Notes under the pieces: generated by a model
What the model was told of the DNA's origin: nothing
The model's database searches: none
What the model saw: only the letters and a program-made list of their open reading frames with translations
Position numbers and translations under genes: made by a program
Assembly: GCA_963695405.1 (NCBI GenBank)
Contig: CAVOGJ010000015.1
Span: 434,001-498,000, forward strand
Reading direction: 5' to 3'
Source of the DNA: CAVOGJ01 sp963695405
Lineage (GTDB): Bacteria > Planctomycetota > Planctomycetia > Pirellulales > Pirellulaceae
DNA length: 64,000 nucleotides
In this document: piece by piece, positions 55,166-64,000 of the stretch
Numbering within the stretch: position 1 is the first letter of the stretch
Layout of the letters: the number at the start of each line of letters is the position of its first letter

Positions 55166-56235
55166 ATGCCTCGCGTCGACCGAGTCTTTCTCTACGAGTT
55201 CGTGACGGGCGGCGGCCTGTTGAGCGAAGCCGTGCCGCCGAGTGGAAGCCTGCTACGCGAAGGGGTGGCAATGCTCCGCGCGGTCACGGAGGATCTCTGC
55301 GCGTCCCGCATTGCCAAGTTACCTCTACGCGTGATGCGCGGCTTTCACTTCCGATTCAAGAAGGGTGGATGATCACGCCGGCGAAGGATGCATGCGAGCA
55401 CGATGACGTGGTGCGGTGTTTGGCGGCAGAAGCGGACGCGTCGCTTGTCATCGCGCCCGAGATGGCGGGACGCCTGGACCGGATATGTCGACTTGTCGAC
55501 CAGAACACGTGCGGTCGGATTGGTCCTTCACGCGACTTTATCTCGTGGACAGCCGACAAACACGAAACCGCCTTACGCCTGCGGCAAGCGGGCTTGCCGC
55601 ACACGAACGGGAGACTCCTTCGCTGTCGCGAGGACTGGAGCGGCGGCCTCCCTTCGACCGCCGCCGGGCCGCTGGTGATTAAGCCGGTGGACGGGGCCGG
55701 CAGTTTGGGAGTTACCATCGTACGGGACCGGGACCAGTTGTTGAATTTGCTGGAACGGGCTCGTCTACCATTGCGTGTCGAGGACTATTATCCCGGCAGG
55801 CCGGCGAGTGTGGCCCTACTTTTAGGGCCACGGCGGCGTCAGGTCCTGCAACCATGTTGGCAGCGGATCGCTGCCGATGAGAATGGCAACATCACCTACC
55901 ATGGCGGGAGTGTCATGGAGGAAGGACCGTTCGCCGATCGGGCCAAGTCCTTAGCCGAGGCGTTTGGCGAGCGCTTGTGCGGAGGAGAGTCGCGTGGCTA
56001 CATCGGCATCGATTTGGTGTTGGGATCTGCAGAGGACGGTTCACAGGACGTTGTGATGGAAGTGAATCCGAGGTTCACGACCAGCTACGTGGGGCTGCGG
56101 GAGGCTGCCGATACGAATTTGGTCGAGGCGATGCTGCGGTTGTCGCGGGGCGATGATGTGGAAATTTCGTTTCCGTTGTTGCCCTGTGCATTCACAGAGG
56201 ATGGACGCCTGGAGAAGTGCGCATGGCTTGGTTAG
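55166..56235 (+). CDS. ATP-grasp ligase of the methanofuran/C1-cofactor type (MfnD-like), frame broken near 55318
   Basis: About 356 residues after repair. The start MPRVDRVFLYEFVTGGGLLS resembles the N-terminus of archaeal tyramine-glutamate ligase and its methylotroph/planctomycete relatives. After LCASRIAK one G is missing (near 55318). The second frame gives VTSTRDARLSLPIQEGWMIT, then the ATP-grasp body with PLVIKPVDGAGSLGVTIVRD, VEDYYPGRPASVALLLG and the metal site VMEVNPRFTTSYVGLRE. The next two genes overlap or abut it and encode MfnF- and MfnE-like proteins, which supports a role in making the C1 carrier cofactor. The product in planctomycetes is not established from this sequence. 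Confidence 0.82.
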
Positions 56236-57242
56236 CGATGGATGTCGGAGGTGCTCACCTCAAAGCTTCGGACGGAGTTGCCTGGTCCGATTCGCGCCCG
56301 TTTGCGCTGTGGCAACGCCCACACGATTTGGCCCAGGAATTACGGGCCATGATTGCCGAAGCGCCGCCTTCCGAGCGACTGGCGGTCACCATGACCGGGG
56401 AATTAGCCGATTGCTTTGCCACGAAGGCCGAAGGGGTCGCCGCGATCGTCGGCAGCGTAGAGCAGGCGGCTGATGGACGTCATACTCGGTTTTATCTGAC
56501 GAATGGAAAATTTGTCACGGGTCATGTCGCGACGCGGGAGGCGCGCTTGGCGTCGGCCGCGAATTGGCACGCGCTGGCTCAATTCGCTGCTCGATATGTG
56601 CCGCCCTCTACCAGCGGACTGCTGATCGATATCGGTTCCACTACATCGGATTTCATTTGCATTTCGCCGGCCGGACCGCTGGCGGTGGCACAAGATGACA
56701 CCGCGCGCCTGGCGAGTGGCGAGTTGGCATACACGGGTACGGCGCGGAGTCCGGTCTGTGCAGTGGTTCGCCAGGTCCCCTATCGCGGACAGGAGCTACC
56801 GGTCGCCCAGGAAGTCTTCGCCACCACGCGCGACGCCTATATCCTCCTGGGGGATTTGCCCGAGGAGGCGACTTCTCTCTGGACGGCTGACGGCAGGCCC
56901 GCGACGAAGAAGTTTTGTCGAGCCCGCATGGCCCGCATGATCGGCGCCGATAGTGATACGTTTAATCATCGCGATGCCATCACGATCGCCCGCGCTGTGT
57001 TGGAACAACAATTGGCGATGCTGATGCATTCCGCGAAAAAGGTCTGGTCAAGGCAGGAAAGCGAAACGCCCGCCGTCGTCGTCGTCAGTGGTGCCGGGGA
57101 ATTTCTGGCGGCCCGCGTGGCGGAGCAACTGGGGTGGTTACCGCGGATCGTGTCCCTCGGGAAAGAACTTGGCTGCAGACACTCGATCTCCGCGCCAGCC
57201 TTTGCACTGGCGGTGTTGGCAAGAGAGAAGCTAAAGCCATGA
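56223..57242 (+). CDS. Hydantoinase/ASKHA-type protein of H4MPT-linked C1 pathway (MfnF-like, COG1548)
   Basis: A 339-residue protein of the actin-like ATPase fold. The first phosphate loop is AMDVGGAHLKASDG and the second LLIDIGSTTSDFICISPAG; the C-terminal adenosine motif is VVVVSGAGEFLAARVAEQLG. The archaeal relative MfnF joins a furan phosphate with tyramine-glutamate, while bacterial homologues are encoded with tetrahydromethanopterin genes. Start ATG 56223 has GGAG 8 bases upstream and overlaps the ATP-grasp stop by 13 bases. It is linked to the next gene by an ATGA overlap. Confidence 0.87.
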   Translation: MAWLAMDVGGAHLKASDGVAWSDSRPFALWQRPHDLAQELRAMIAEAPPSERLAVTMTGELADCFATKAEGVAAIVGSVEQAADGRHTRFYLTNGKFVTGHVATREARLASAANWHALAQFAARYVPPSTSGLLIDIGSTTSDFICISPAGPLAVAQDDTARLASGELAYTGTARSPVCAVVRQVPYRGQELPVAQEVFATTRDAYILLGDLPEEATSLWTADGRPATKKFCRARMARMIGADSDTFNHRDAITIARAVLEQQLAMLMHSAKKVWSRQESETPAVVVVSGAGEFLAARVAEQLGWLPRIVSLGKELGCRHSISAPAFALAVLAREKLKP

Positions 57243-57835
57243 GGGAGCAGGCCCTGCTACGCGTTGTCAAACTGGGCGGAAGTCTGTTGTCATGGCCTGC
57301 CTGGCCAGGTGCCTTGCAACGTTGGTTCTCGACGCAACCCGCGGCAATCAATCTTCTCGTCGTCGGTGGAGGTAGGTGGGTGGAGCGACTGCGGGGTTTG
57401 GATCGGCAGCTGGAACTTCCGGCCGTCGCGTCGCACTGGTTGGCGATTGGCCTGATGAGTGTGACGGCGCGGAGGGTCGTGGCAAATCTACCCGGCGGGC
57501 GACTGCGTGCTGACCCGCTGACGGGACAGCAGTTGCGGATCGAGGAACACCGCGAGGGAGTCACCGTGCTCGACCCCTGGCTCTGGTTGCAGGAGGGTGC
57601 GGCTTGGCGTGATGCGAGCCCCTCGTTGCCGGCCAGCTGGGATGTGACCAGCGACAGCATTGCTGCCTGGTTGGCCGTGGGGATAACCGCCGATGAACTG
57701 GTGTTGCTCAAATCGATTCGACCCCCCGGCGACGATCCTACGGAGTGGTGTCGAACGGGTCTGGTGGATGCGTATTTTCCGGTCGCCTGCGCGGCGGTCC
57801 CCTGCGTTCGCGTCGAGCAGCTCACGACGCGCTGA
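57239..57835 (+). CDS. Amino acid kinase-fold protein (MfnE-like)
   Basis: A 198-residue small kinase-fold protein. VVKLGGSLLSWPAW is the N-terminal phosphate loop, LLVVGGGRWVERLRGLD the substrate glycine loop, and SDSIAAWLAVGITADELVLL the ATP-binding part with the conserved T-SDS and L-LKS motifs. Archaeal MfnE phosphorylates aminomethylfuran phosphate in methanofuran synthesis. Short relatives like this occur in bacteria with the H4MPT pathway. The start is fixed by the ATGA overlap with the MfnF-like gene. Confidence 0.83.
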   Translation: MREQALLRVVKLGGSLLSWPAWPGALQRWFSTQPAAINLLVVGGGRWVERLRGLDRQLELPAVASHWLAIGLMSVTARRVVANLPGGRLRADPLTGQQLRIEEHREGVTVLDPWLWLQEGAAWRDASPSLPASWDVTSDSIAAWLAVGITADELVLLKSIRPPGDDPTEWCRTGLVDAYFPVACAAVPCVRVEQLTTR

Positions 57836-58086
57836 GACGTTGAGCCAACAGGTTCTACACAGCGCTGCTTTGGGTTCTCGTACGCACATCCACGGTGCTT
57901 CCGCGTGAATCGGCCGATTCAACGCTCGCTCGCCGCGCGCATGGGACGGTCATTCCGAGCCGCGTTAGCGATGCGTAGGCAATCACTCGCACTCCGCCGC
58001 TGTTCCCGGGACGGTGCCAGTACATTACCATCAACCCGATCCGGTTCTTAGTCATATCACGGAAAACATAAAGCCAGCCAAATCCA

Positions 58087-59250
58087 ATGAAGACCGACGA
58101 AGCCCCGAGATCCCAATCCCAGTATTTTGTCGAGGCCGGCCCCACGTATCGGCTCGAAACCTTCCTGGGACTGGATGTCCCCACCACATCACGGCGTATG
58201 CTCAAGGTCGTGTTGCTATTGTTGCTAACCTGGGTCCCCATTGTTGTCCTCTCGTGGATCGCCGGGCATGCGTTTCCGGGTAGCGTGGAAGTTCCCTTTC
58301 TACGCGACCCGGAAACGAACGGACGTTTGCTGGTTGCGCTACCGTTGCTCGAGTTCGCATTTGTACTAGTGCACATCAGCCTCGCGGTTCAAGCCCGCAG
58401 TTTTGTCGACATGGAACTGATTCCCGCGCGGCAGCGGTCGGATTTTGTCGCGGCCAAGGCCGCCGCGATCCGGTGGCGAGAGTCTTGTCTCGGCGAGGGT
58501 CTTCTCCTCTTCTTGGCGTATGCTGCAGCGATTGGGTCGCGCTTGTTCCTCGGCTTTGGCACTGGCGACTCGAGTTGGGAGCGCGTGGGAGAGTCGTTGA
58601 CTCTGGCCGGATGGTGGCACATGCTCGTGAGTCTGCCATTGCTGTACTTCTTGATTCTTCGCTGGGCATGGGTGATTGTCTGTTGGGGTCGGTTTCTGTT
58701 TCATGTATCACGGCTGGACTTGCAATTAACGGCGACGCACCCCGATCGCGTGGGAGGACTCGGATTTGTGGCGTGGGGTGTCGCGGCCTTTGCTCCGCTG
58801 TTGACGGGCATGTCGGCCGTGATCGCGGCGGGGATGGCGGATGGCATGTATCACCGGGGTCTCTTGCTGAAGGATCTGAAGTACGACGTCTTCGGCTACG
58901 TGGCTGTCTTGATACTGATTGTGTACGCTCCGCTGCTCTCCTTTTTGCCGGCGCTCAGCCGATGCAAATTTCAGGGCTTGTTGGACATCGGCAAACTGGT
59001 CTGGGACCACGACCGGGCGTTCGAGAAAAAGTGGCTCGAGGAGGGTGCCGATAGGAAAGACCTGGTAGGCAGTCCCGACATTTCATCGCTGGCTGAAGCA
59101 GGGATTGTTTACGAGCACGTTAACGAGATGTGGTTTTTCCCGTTCGACCTGAAGGCGTTCGCCGTGCTCATCATTGCCGCCATCTTGCCCTTTGCCGTAC
59201 TGCTTCCCATCAAAGAATTCATTCTGTCGTTTGGCGAGTTGTTGATCTAA
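58087..59250 (+). CDS. Conserved integral membrane protein
   Basis: A 387-residue protein. A soluble N-terminal stretch of 35 residues is followed by six to seven hydrophobic segments (LKVVLLLLLTWVPIVVLSWI; LVALPLLEFAFVLVHISLAV; LLLFLAYAAAIGSRLF; WWHMLVSLPLLYFLILRWAW and three more). A loop with HPDRVGGLGFVAWGVAAFAP is distinctive. A cytoplasmic region at about 300-355 (FEKKWLEEGADRKDLVGSPD) precedes the last helix. I have seen this layout in uncharacterised proteins but know no function. It has its own 250-base upstream gap and precedes the MscK-like gene on the same strand. Confidence 0.78.
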   Translation: MKTDEAPRSQSQYFVEAGPTYRLETFLGLDVPTTSRRMLKVVLLLLLTWVPIVVLSWIAGHAFPGSVEVPFLRDPETNGRLLVALPLLEFAFVLVHISLAVQARSFVDMELIPARQRSDFVAAKAAAIRWRESCLGEGLLLFLAYAAAIGSRLFLGFGTGDSSWERVGESLTLAGWWHMLVSLPLLYFLILRWAWVIVCWGRFLFHVSRLDLQLTATHPDRVGGLGFVAWGVAAFAPLLTGMSAVIAAGMADGMYHRGLLLKDLKYDVFGYVAVLILIVYAPLLSFLPALSRCKFQGLLDIGKLVWDHDRAFEKKWLEEGADRKDLVGSPDISSLAEAGIVYEHVNEMWFFPFDLKAFAVLIIAAILPFAVLLPIKEFILSFGELLI

Positions 59251-59575
59251 GGAACTCGTTCCGTGCATGGCGGTGTCGTAAACCAACCATCGAATGCATC
59301 ACTAGCAAGTGTGGTCATTCGGCCATAAATTCATCGCATCCACTGCGATCTTGCCTTCAGGTCGAACCTAAGATCGTCGAGGCGGTCGAATTGTGCTTTG
59401 TGCCGCCAATCCATAGGAGAATTCTGCGTTGTCGAACTTGCCCTGCTCGTTCTCATGCAGACGCTTGGTCAGCTGATTCTGCAGGCAACAAAGCTGACGA
59501 TTGTCGATCGGCGAGCTACACTATTCGCATCGCCTTTCTGCTGCCTGGCCACCGTTACCACCGAGAATTGAGCCC

Positions 59576-62500
59576 TTGAACCGCACAGCCAGCCTTGTTT
59601 TCTTCATCTTACTTGCAACGACGGCCCTTTCGTTGCCAAGTGTGGCTCAAGTTGCAGCGCCCCCCACTTCAGATCAAAATTCATCGCTCAACGAGGAGCC
59701 AGCTCCTGGATTGACCCTCATGGACGTTGAGGCCGCGCTGGCTGCCGTCGAAAACGACTCTCGGATTAAGGAAACGGTGAAGTCCGAGCTGCGCGTGAAG
59801 TTGCAGCAAGCCATCGCAGCGATGAAAGACGCCGCCGCCAACTCAGAGAAGGCGGCTGAATTCCGTCAAGCCATGTCGCAGGCGCCGATCGCGACGGTGG
59901 AGCTGCGCGAGCAACTGCAGGATTTGCCAGCTGCTGAAAGCCTAGTCGAAGTGGCCGAATTTAGTAATTTCGAGGATTTCCAACAGGAACTCGATAGGAA
60001 GCGGGCCGCGCTGGCGTTGCTTCACGAGCAATTGGCGAGCGTTACTGCCGAGTTGAATTCGGAGGAAGGCCGTCCGGCCGACATCAGCGTTCGGATTCCG
60101 GACGCGCAGCGAGAATTGTCAGATGTGCGTCAACAGTTGCCGTCGAGGGTTGACGCTTCGGCTGGTAGTAGCGCAGACCGTTTCTTATTGCAAGCCCAAG
60201 AAGCAAAGCTGCTCAGTGAACTAGATGCCTTGAAGCAGGAACAGCTGAGCATGTCTGTTCGTCGAATCCTCCATCAGACGAAAAGAGAATTGCTCGTGCG
60301 ACAGATCGAAAACGCATCGGCTACGGTTGCTTCATACGAGGAATCGATGGACAAGAGTGTGGCCAAGCAGTCACAAGATACGTTTTCTCGCGCCGCAGAA
60401 TTAAGAAAAGAGTTATCCGATGGTCATCCGGCGCTCGAACTCGCGACCGAAGTTCAGGACTTGGCCAAGGATTTAGCGAGCACCCTGCGAGACAAGGAGG
60501 TCATCTTAGATGCGAAAATAAACGCAACGGAAAGGCTGGAGCGCCTCGTTCAGGAGCAAGAAGGTATCAGCAAGCAACTGGAGTTGAGCCAGCATGACCG
60601 AGAAATGGCTGAATTGCTGCTGAAAATGCGCGACCTTCTCAGCGGCCGCGAGCGCGAGCTAGCAAATGAACCTTCGTGGCCGTCTCTTGCGCAGACACGC
60701 CTCGCCGCAGTTTTAGTCGATGCCGCCCTAGCGCGTCAGAAAGACGTGCAGGCTCAATTTTCGGACACGTCCTCAAATGTCGTCGAGGAGCTCATCGTCG
60801 CTCGAGACGAAGTTCTCAGAAAGTTGCGAGATCAGTACTTGGGTCTGCTGCCGGAATTAGCCTCGCTCGAAACTGAGAGGAAGTTGTATTCCGACAAAGT
60901 GAAAGAAGTTCAAGACGAAATCACAAAGCAGCTTTTTTGGATGAGGACTTCACCGTCTTTCAGCGCCCAAAACCTGGGCGCGTCTCCGCGGGGGTTGCTG
61001 TGGGCTCTTAGCCCGACGCACGGAAGAGAACTCGCGCGATCGATGTGGGAGGCGATGGCTCGCACGCCTTACGCAACGGCTGCCGTTCTCCTGATTGCCG
61101 TTTCACTGCTCCTGATGCGGCCCCTCATTGGTGCCGCGTTGAGACGTGCCGGTGAGGGAGTTGGTCGGGTTTCCAAAGATCACTTTGGACTGACGGAGAA
61201 GGCCGCGTTATGGACGCTTCTACTCGCGCTCCCAGTTCCACTCATGGTCGCATTTTTCGCCCTTACGCTGGCACAGCCCGATACCTGGCTCGATTGGCAG
61301 ACGGGCATCCGCGTCGGTTTGCGTTTTATGGCACTGAGCATTTTCGCAGCGTTCGCCGTGGCAGCTTGCTGCTACCCTGGCGGACTGGGTCAAAAACACT
61401 TCGGGTGGCGAACGGAAGTTCTTGACTGGCTTCTCCGAGGCAGCCATTGGTTTCTCGTCGTCTATATCCCGCTTGTCTTGCTAACATTTTCGACACTCTT
61501 CAACGAGGAAGCCGAGTTTGTCGATAGCATCGGCCGCGTCAGTTTCATCGTTGCCCACGTGTGGCTGACGATGTTCTTAGGAAGACTTTTCTATTCGGCG
61601 AAGGGAATTCATGCGACGGTTTCTGGCAAGAACAACTTCGTGCGGTTGGGGACGGTCCTCGCAATCGCCTACCCAATCGGCTTGGTGACACTCGCCTGCA
61701 GTGGCTACATGATCGCCGCAGTGAAATTGAGTTATCTGCTCTCCCTTACCTTGTCGATTCTCTTCTGCACCGTGATTCTCTACAGTGTGGCGTTGCGTTG
61801 GTTCAGGATCGAGCACCGGAGGATGGCACTGGCCGAAGCGCTCGAACGTCGGCGACTTCGTCAGGATGCCGCTATCGCGGAAGAGCAGCAGGAAGATTCG
61901 GACGAGGTCATTTCAGTCGATGAGGATACACAAGAACTGGATATTGATGCCATCGACGATCAGACGCGGCACCTGCTGCGTCTGCTGTTCGGGCTCGGGG
62001 CAGTAACCGCGGTGCTCTCGGTGTGGTCCGAGACGCTTCCGCTGATCGAGTATTGTGAAAGCGTCAGAATTCCGTTGATGACAAAACTCACGCTGTTTGA
62101 CGTTACCAAAGCTTCATTGGTTGTCGGGATCACATGGATCGCGATTAGGAATTTGCCCGGCGTGTTGGAATTCGCCATCCTTCGGTCGACATCCATCCAC
62201 GCAGGGACCCGCAACGCGATTACGACCATCGGTCAGTATGCAGTGATTGCGATTGGGCTGTTTCTACTGTTTAGCGTGCTCAAACTAGATTGGACCCAAT
62301 TCGGCTGGATCGCGGGAGGTCTAAGCGTCGGTATCGGTTTCGGCATGCAGGAGGTCGTGGCCAATTTCGTGTGCGGCTTGATCCTACTCTTTGAGCGTCC
62401 CATTCGCGTTGGGGATGTGGTGACAGTTGAGGATGAAATTGGTACGGTCACCAAAATTCATTTGCGTTCCACGACGATCACCAATTTTGATCGAGGCGAA

Positions 62501-62932
62501 GTCGTATTGCCAAACAAGATTCTGATTACTAGCAAGCTCGTGAACTGGACGCTTAGCTCATCCCTTCATCGCGTCGCTATCCCAGTGGGCGTGGCCTACG
62601 GCACGGATACAGAAACAGCGAGGCGGATTCTTCTGGAAGTGGCGGCCGAGCATCCGAATGTCTCGGCCGAACCACCGCCGATGGCGATCTTTAACGAGTT
62701 TGCGGACAGCTCGCTGAACATCTTGTTGCGTGTCTTCCTACCCGACCGCAACAGCCGTGAGGCAACGATCAGCGAACTGCATACGGAGATCAACACGCGT
62801 TTCGCCGCGAACGGCATCGAAATCCCCTTCCCGCAGCGGGACTTCCATCTAAAAAGCGGTTGGGACGCTGGCAGTCGCGAAGCGAATGGAACGAAACATT
62901 CGACTATCCAAGGAAGCAAGAAAGTTAACTGA
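59576..62932 (+). CDS. MscK/KefA-like mechanosensitive channel
   Basis: About 1118 residues. A signal peptide (LNRTASLVFFILLATTALSL) begins at TTG 59576; the frame opens at 59501 but the earlier part is not convincing. A periplasmic coiled-coil region of about 430 residues follows, then about eleven membrane helices. The C-terminal MscS core shows AGGLSVGIGFGMQEVVANFV (pore helix with Gly/Ala packing), LFERPIRVGDVVTVEDEIGT and VVLPNKILITSKLVNWTLS. It opens on membrane tension and protects against osmotic downshock. The acidic loop EEQQEDSDEVISVDEDTQEL between helices is unusual. 59251-59575 holds no other gene. Confidence 0.9.
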   Translation: MNRTASLVFFILLATTALSLPSVAQVAAPPTSDQNSSLNEEPAPGLTLMDVEAALAAVENDSRIKETVKSELRVKLQQAIAAMKDAAANSEKAAEFRQAMSQAPIATVELREQLQDLPAAESLVEVAEFSNFEDFQQELDRKRAALALLHEQLASVTAELNSEEGRPADISVRIPDAQRELSDVRQQLPSRVDASAGSSADRFLLQAQEAKLLSELDALKQEQLSMSVRRILHQTKRELLVRQIENASATVASYEESMDKSVAKQSQDTFSRAAELRKELSDGHPALELATEVQDLAKDLASTLRDKEVILDAKINATERLERLVQEQEGISKQLELSQHDREMAELLLKMRDLLSGRERELANEPSWPSLAQTRLAAVLVDAALARQKDVQAQFSDTSSNVVEELIVARDEVLRKLRDQYLGLLPELASLETERKLYSDKVKEVQDEITKQLFWMRTSPSFSAQNLGASPRGLLWALSPTHGRELARSMWEAMARTPYATAAVLLIAVSLLLMRPLIGAALRRAGEGVGRVSKDHFGLTEKAALWTLLLALPVPLMVAFFALTLAQPDTWLDWQTGIRVGLRFMALSIFAAFAVAACCYPGGLGQKHFGWRTEVLDWLLRGSHWFLVVYIPLVLLTFSTLFNEEAEFVDSIGRVSFIVAHVWLTMFLGRLFYSAKGIHATVSGKNNFVRLGTVLAIAYPIGLVTLACSGYMIAAVKLSYLLSLTLSILFCTVILYSVALRWFRIEHRRMALAEALERRRLRQDAAIAEEQQEDSDEVISVDEDTQELDIDAIDDQTRHLLRLLFGLGAVTAVLSVWSETLPLIEYCESVRIPLMTKLTLFDVTKASLVVGITWIAIRNLPGVLEFAILRSTSIHAGTRNAITTIGQYAVIAIGLFLLFSVLKLDWTQFGWIAGGLSVGIGFGMQEVVANFVCGLILLFERPIRVGDVVTVEDEIGTVTKIHLRSTTITNFDRGEVVLPNKILITSKLVNWTLSSSLHRVAIPVGVAYGTDTETARRILLEVAAEHPNVSAEPPPMAIFNEFADSSLNILLRVFLPDRNSREATISELHTEINTRFAANGIEIPFPQRDFHLKSGWDAGSREANGTKHSTIQGSKKVN

Positions 62933-63386
62933 GCATTGTGGATGTAAATGCATCGTCGATCACGGCAGGTCAAAAATGTACGCAACATGGACACGATGTG
63001 CGACGCCCACTTGGAAGCAAATCTTGAACCAGTATTTGGGCCACGACAACTAGAGACATGTCGGGCAAGCCATCGACTGGCTGAGCATAGCGAAGGCAAA
63101 GCGACTGTCGAAGGCAGTGCAAAGCGACATGTCGTTTCGTGCCGCGCAATTCGGCTCTCAACATGGTCTCCCAGGGCTGAGAGACTGGGCAACCAACGTG
63201 GTCTGGCAGAGTTGGCAGCCCATCCGGTAGCGTGATTTGGCACCGCCGTGAGTGTTTCGGAACCGGCTCGACGGTTAAAAAGCCCCGCCTGCGGCTCGAT
63301 GGTTGCTCTGGCACGCGACTGCCGAAGACCGCGATTTACGGCGAAGAGAGGAAGGATGACAGGTTCGGAAACGCCATCCGTTCGCT
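62933..63386. other. Gene-free stretch
   Basis: About 450 bases between the channel gene and the 3' end of the small membrane-protein gene. Open frames on both strands here (for example 62596-63390 minus) are Arg/Ser/Cys-rich and without conserved motifs. No RNA gene is recognisable. Confidence 0.5.
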
Positions 63387-63827
63387 TCAAGTTGACTTGT
63401 CCTCAGCATCCACGACCGCCGTGCCGGAAAACCACCGATGGGCCACCGCGCCGCCCGCGACGGCTGCGGGCAGATAGAGGAGCACATCCAGGATCGCGAA
63501 CCAGACAGGATGCGGAAGAAGAAACAAATTCACCAGGCCGCCGAGAAGAAAGACACCTCCGATGATCAATGAACCGGTCAGCCAGGGATCTCTCACGATG
63601 ACTCCACACGTGAAGGCACCCGCGAATGGGCCGGCCAAATGGGCAACCAGCACGAGAGCGAAGGCGCCGAGCGGTAGGCCTGCCACGAACGCGCGGAGGG
63701 CTTCACGGTCCGAAAAATCGAGCCCCTGAGGCGGTGGATAAATCCACGAAGAGACCCCTTCGATCAGTCCCACGACGAGGAAACCCGCCAAGAGACCCGC
63801 CACTACTGCGCCGATCCGTTTGGCCAT
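63387..63827 (-). CDS. Small four-helix membrane protein
   Basis: A 146-residue hydrophobic protein with four predicted helices (IGAVVAGLLAGFLVVGLIEG; LPLGAFALVLVAHLAGPFAG; LTGSLIIGGVFLLGGLVNLF; WFAILDVLLYLPAAVAGGAV) and a short acidic C-terminus (VVDAEDKST). No known family or catalytic residue. ATG 63827 starts MAKRIGAVVAG. It converges with the channel gene. Confidence 0.8.
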   Translation of the reverse strand: MAKRIGAVVAGLLAGFLVVGLIEGVSSWIYPPPQGLDFSDREALRAFVAGLPLGAFALVLVAHLAGPFAGAFTCGVIVRDPWLTGSLIIGGVFLLGGLVNLFLLPHPVWFAILDVLLYLPAAVAGGAVAHRWFSGTAVVDAEDKST

Positions 63828-63923
63828 GTCTGCCTGCCCTCCGCGGTTGTCCGTGCCTGCCGGCGCCGACGATGGCCGCGATGGCGACGAGCGCGGCGCC
63901 GTCGCTCACCGATTTTCAGGCAG

Positions 63924-64000
63924 CTAACCCTGCTCGATATCTTCGAAGACGCGTTCCATGATGATCTGCGACACGCGCGGCTGGGAACGAAGACGGTCCC
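63924..64000 (-). CDS. 3' end of a gene cut by the window end
   Basis: On the minus strand a frame open from the window edge reads ...DRLRSQPRVSQIIMERVFED followed by IEQG and TAG at 63924-63926. The composition looks coding (amphipathic helix), but too little is present to name it. Confidence 0.45.
   Translation of the reverse strand, partial: DRLRSQPRVSQIIMERVFEDIEQG

Noticed and set aside
54960..55372. Natural fusion of the transporter with the ATP-grasp N-terminus in one open frame
   Set aside because: The linking stretch is Arg/Pro-rich and only arises because one base is missing near 54963; the other frame gives a normal acidic tail and stop at 55119, and the ATP-grasp gene has its own ATG at 55166.
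62596..63390. 264-residue minus-strand reading frame
   Set aside because: It is antisense to the conserved MscS end of the channel gene and is rich in Arg, Ser and Cys without any motif.

Overview
The window looks like a chromosomal segment of a planctomycete, most likely of the Pirellulales type. The evidence is indirect but consistent. There is a secreted protein with the N-terminal LEPR-XLL signal, a PEP-CTERM protein, TIGR03790 and DUF1570 proteins, a CxPSR sulfatase, an AMMECR1/MEMO pair, and three genes resembling the archaeal-type methanofuran / tetrahydromethanopterin C1 genes known from planctomycetes. I found no rRNA, tRNA or CRISPR array. The only trace of a mobile element is a lone IS5-type OrfA.

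Layout. 1-5.6 kb: end of a small coiled-coil gene, a rhomboid-like membrane protein with a zinc ribbon, an ABC exporter pair and the LEPR-XLL surface protein. 5.9-16.4 kb: a minus-strand glycan locus with overlapping genes (GT2, GT4, AglD-like membrane protein, HlyD-like adaptor, TPR membrane protein, very large GT-C glycosyltransferase, methyltransferase). 16.8-20.5 kb: secreted DUF1570 peptidase-like and TIGR03790 proteins. 20.5-25.6 kb: sulfatase, DUF2237, D-aminoacyl-tRNA deacylase, and an NSS transporter with a small MetS-like subunit. 25.8-32 kb: a plus-strand iron-sulfur assembly operon (sufR, a lone nuoB, sufC, sufB, sufD, Rieske-SufT fusion), followed by a 37-bp hairpin repeat array. 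32.6-37.5 kb: hypothetical protein, secreted metzincin-like protein, orphan NarL-type regulator, HAD phosphatase, ATP-grasp ligase and PEP-CTERM protein. 37.5-38.4 kb: intergenic region with two related structured elements. 38.4-45 kb: a second polysaccharide locus (nucleotidyltransferase, two GT4, Wzy-like polymerase, divergent Wzx flippase). 45.6-49.2 kb: transposase remnant, MEMO/AMMECR1, ribosomal protein S18, thioesterase. 49.2-53.5 kb: LolD/FtsX-type ABC system. 53.8-57.8 kb: a duplicated membrane transporter and the C1-cofactor genes. 58-64 kb: membrane protein, MscK-like mechanosensitive channel, small membrane protein, and the 3' end of another gene.

A feature of the whole window is that about ten otherwise intact genes are broken by single frame changes, mostly the loss of one base, several in homopolymers. 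One of them is sufB, which is normally essential, so most are probably sequence errors. I describe these genes as single units with the break marked. Gene starts were moved from the longest reading frame where ATGA overlaps, ribosome binding sites or family N-termini supported it.
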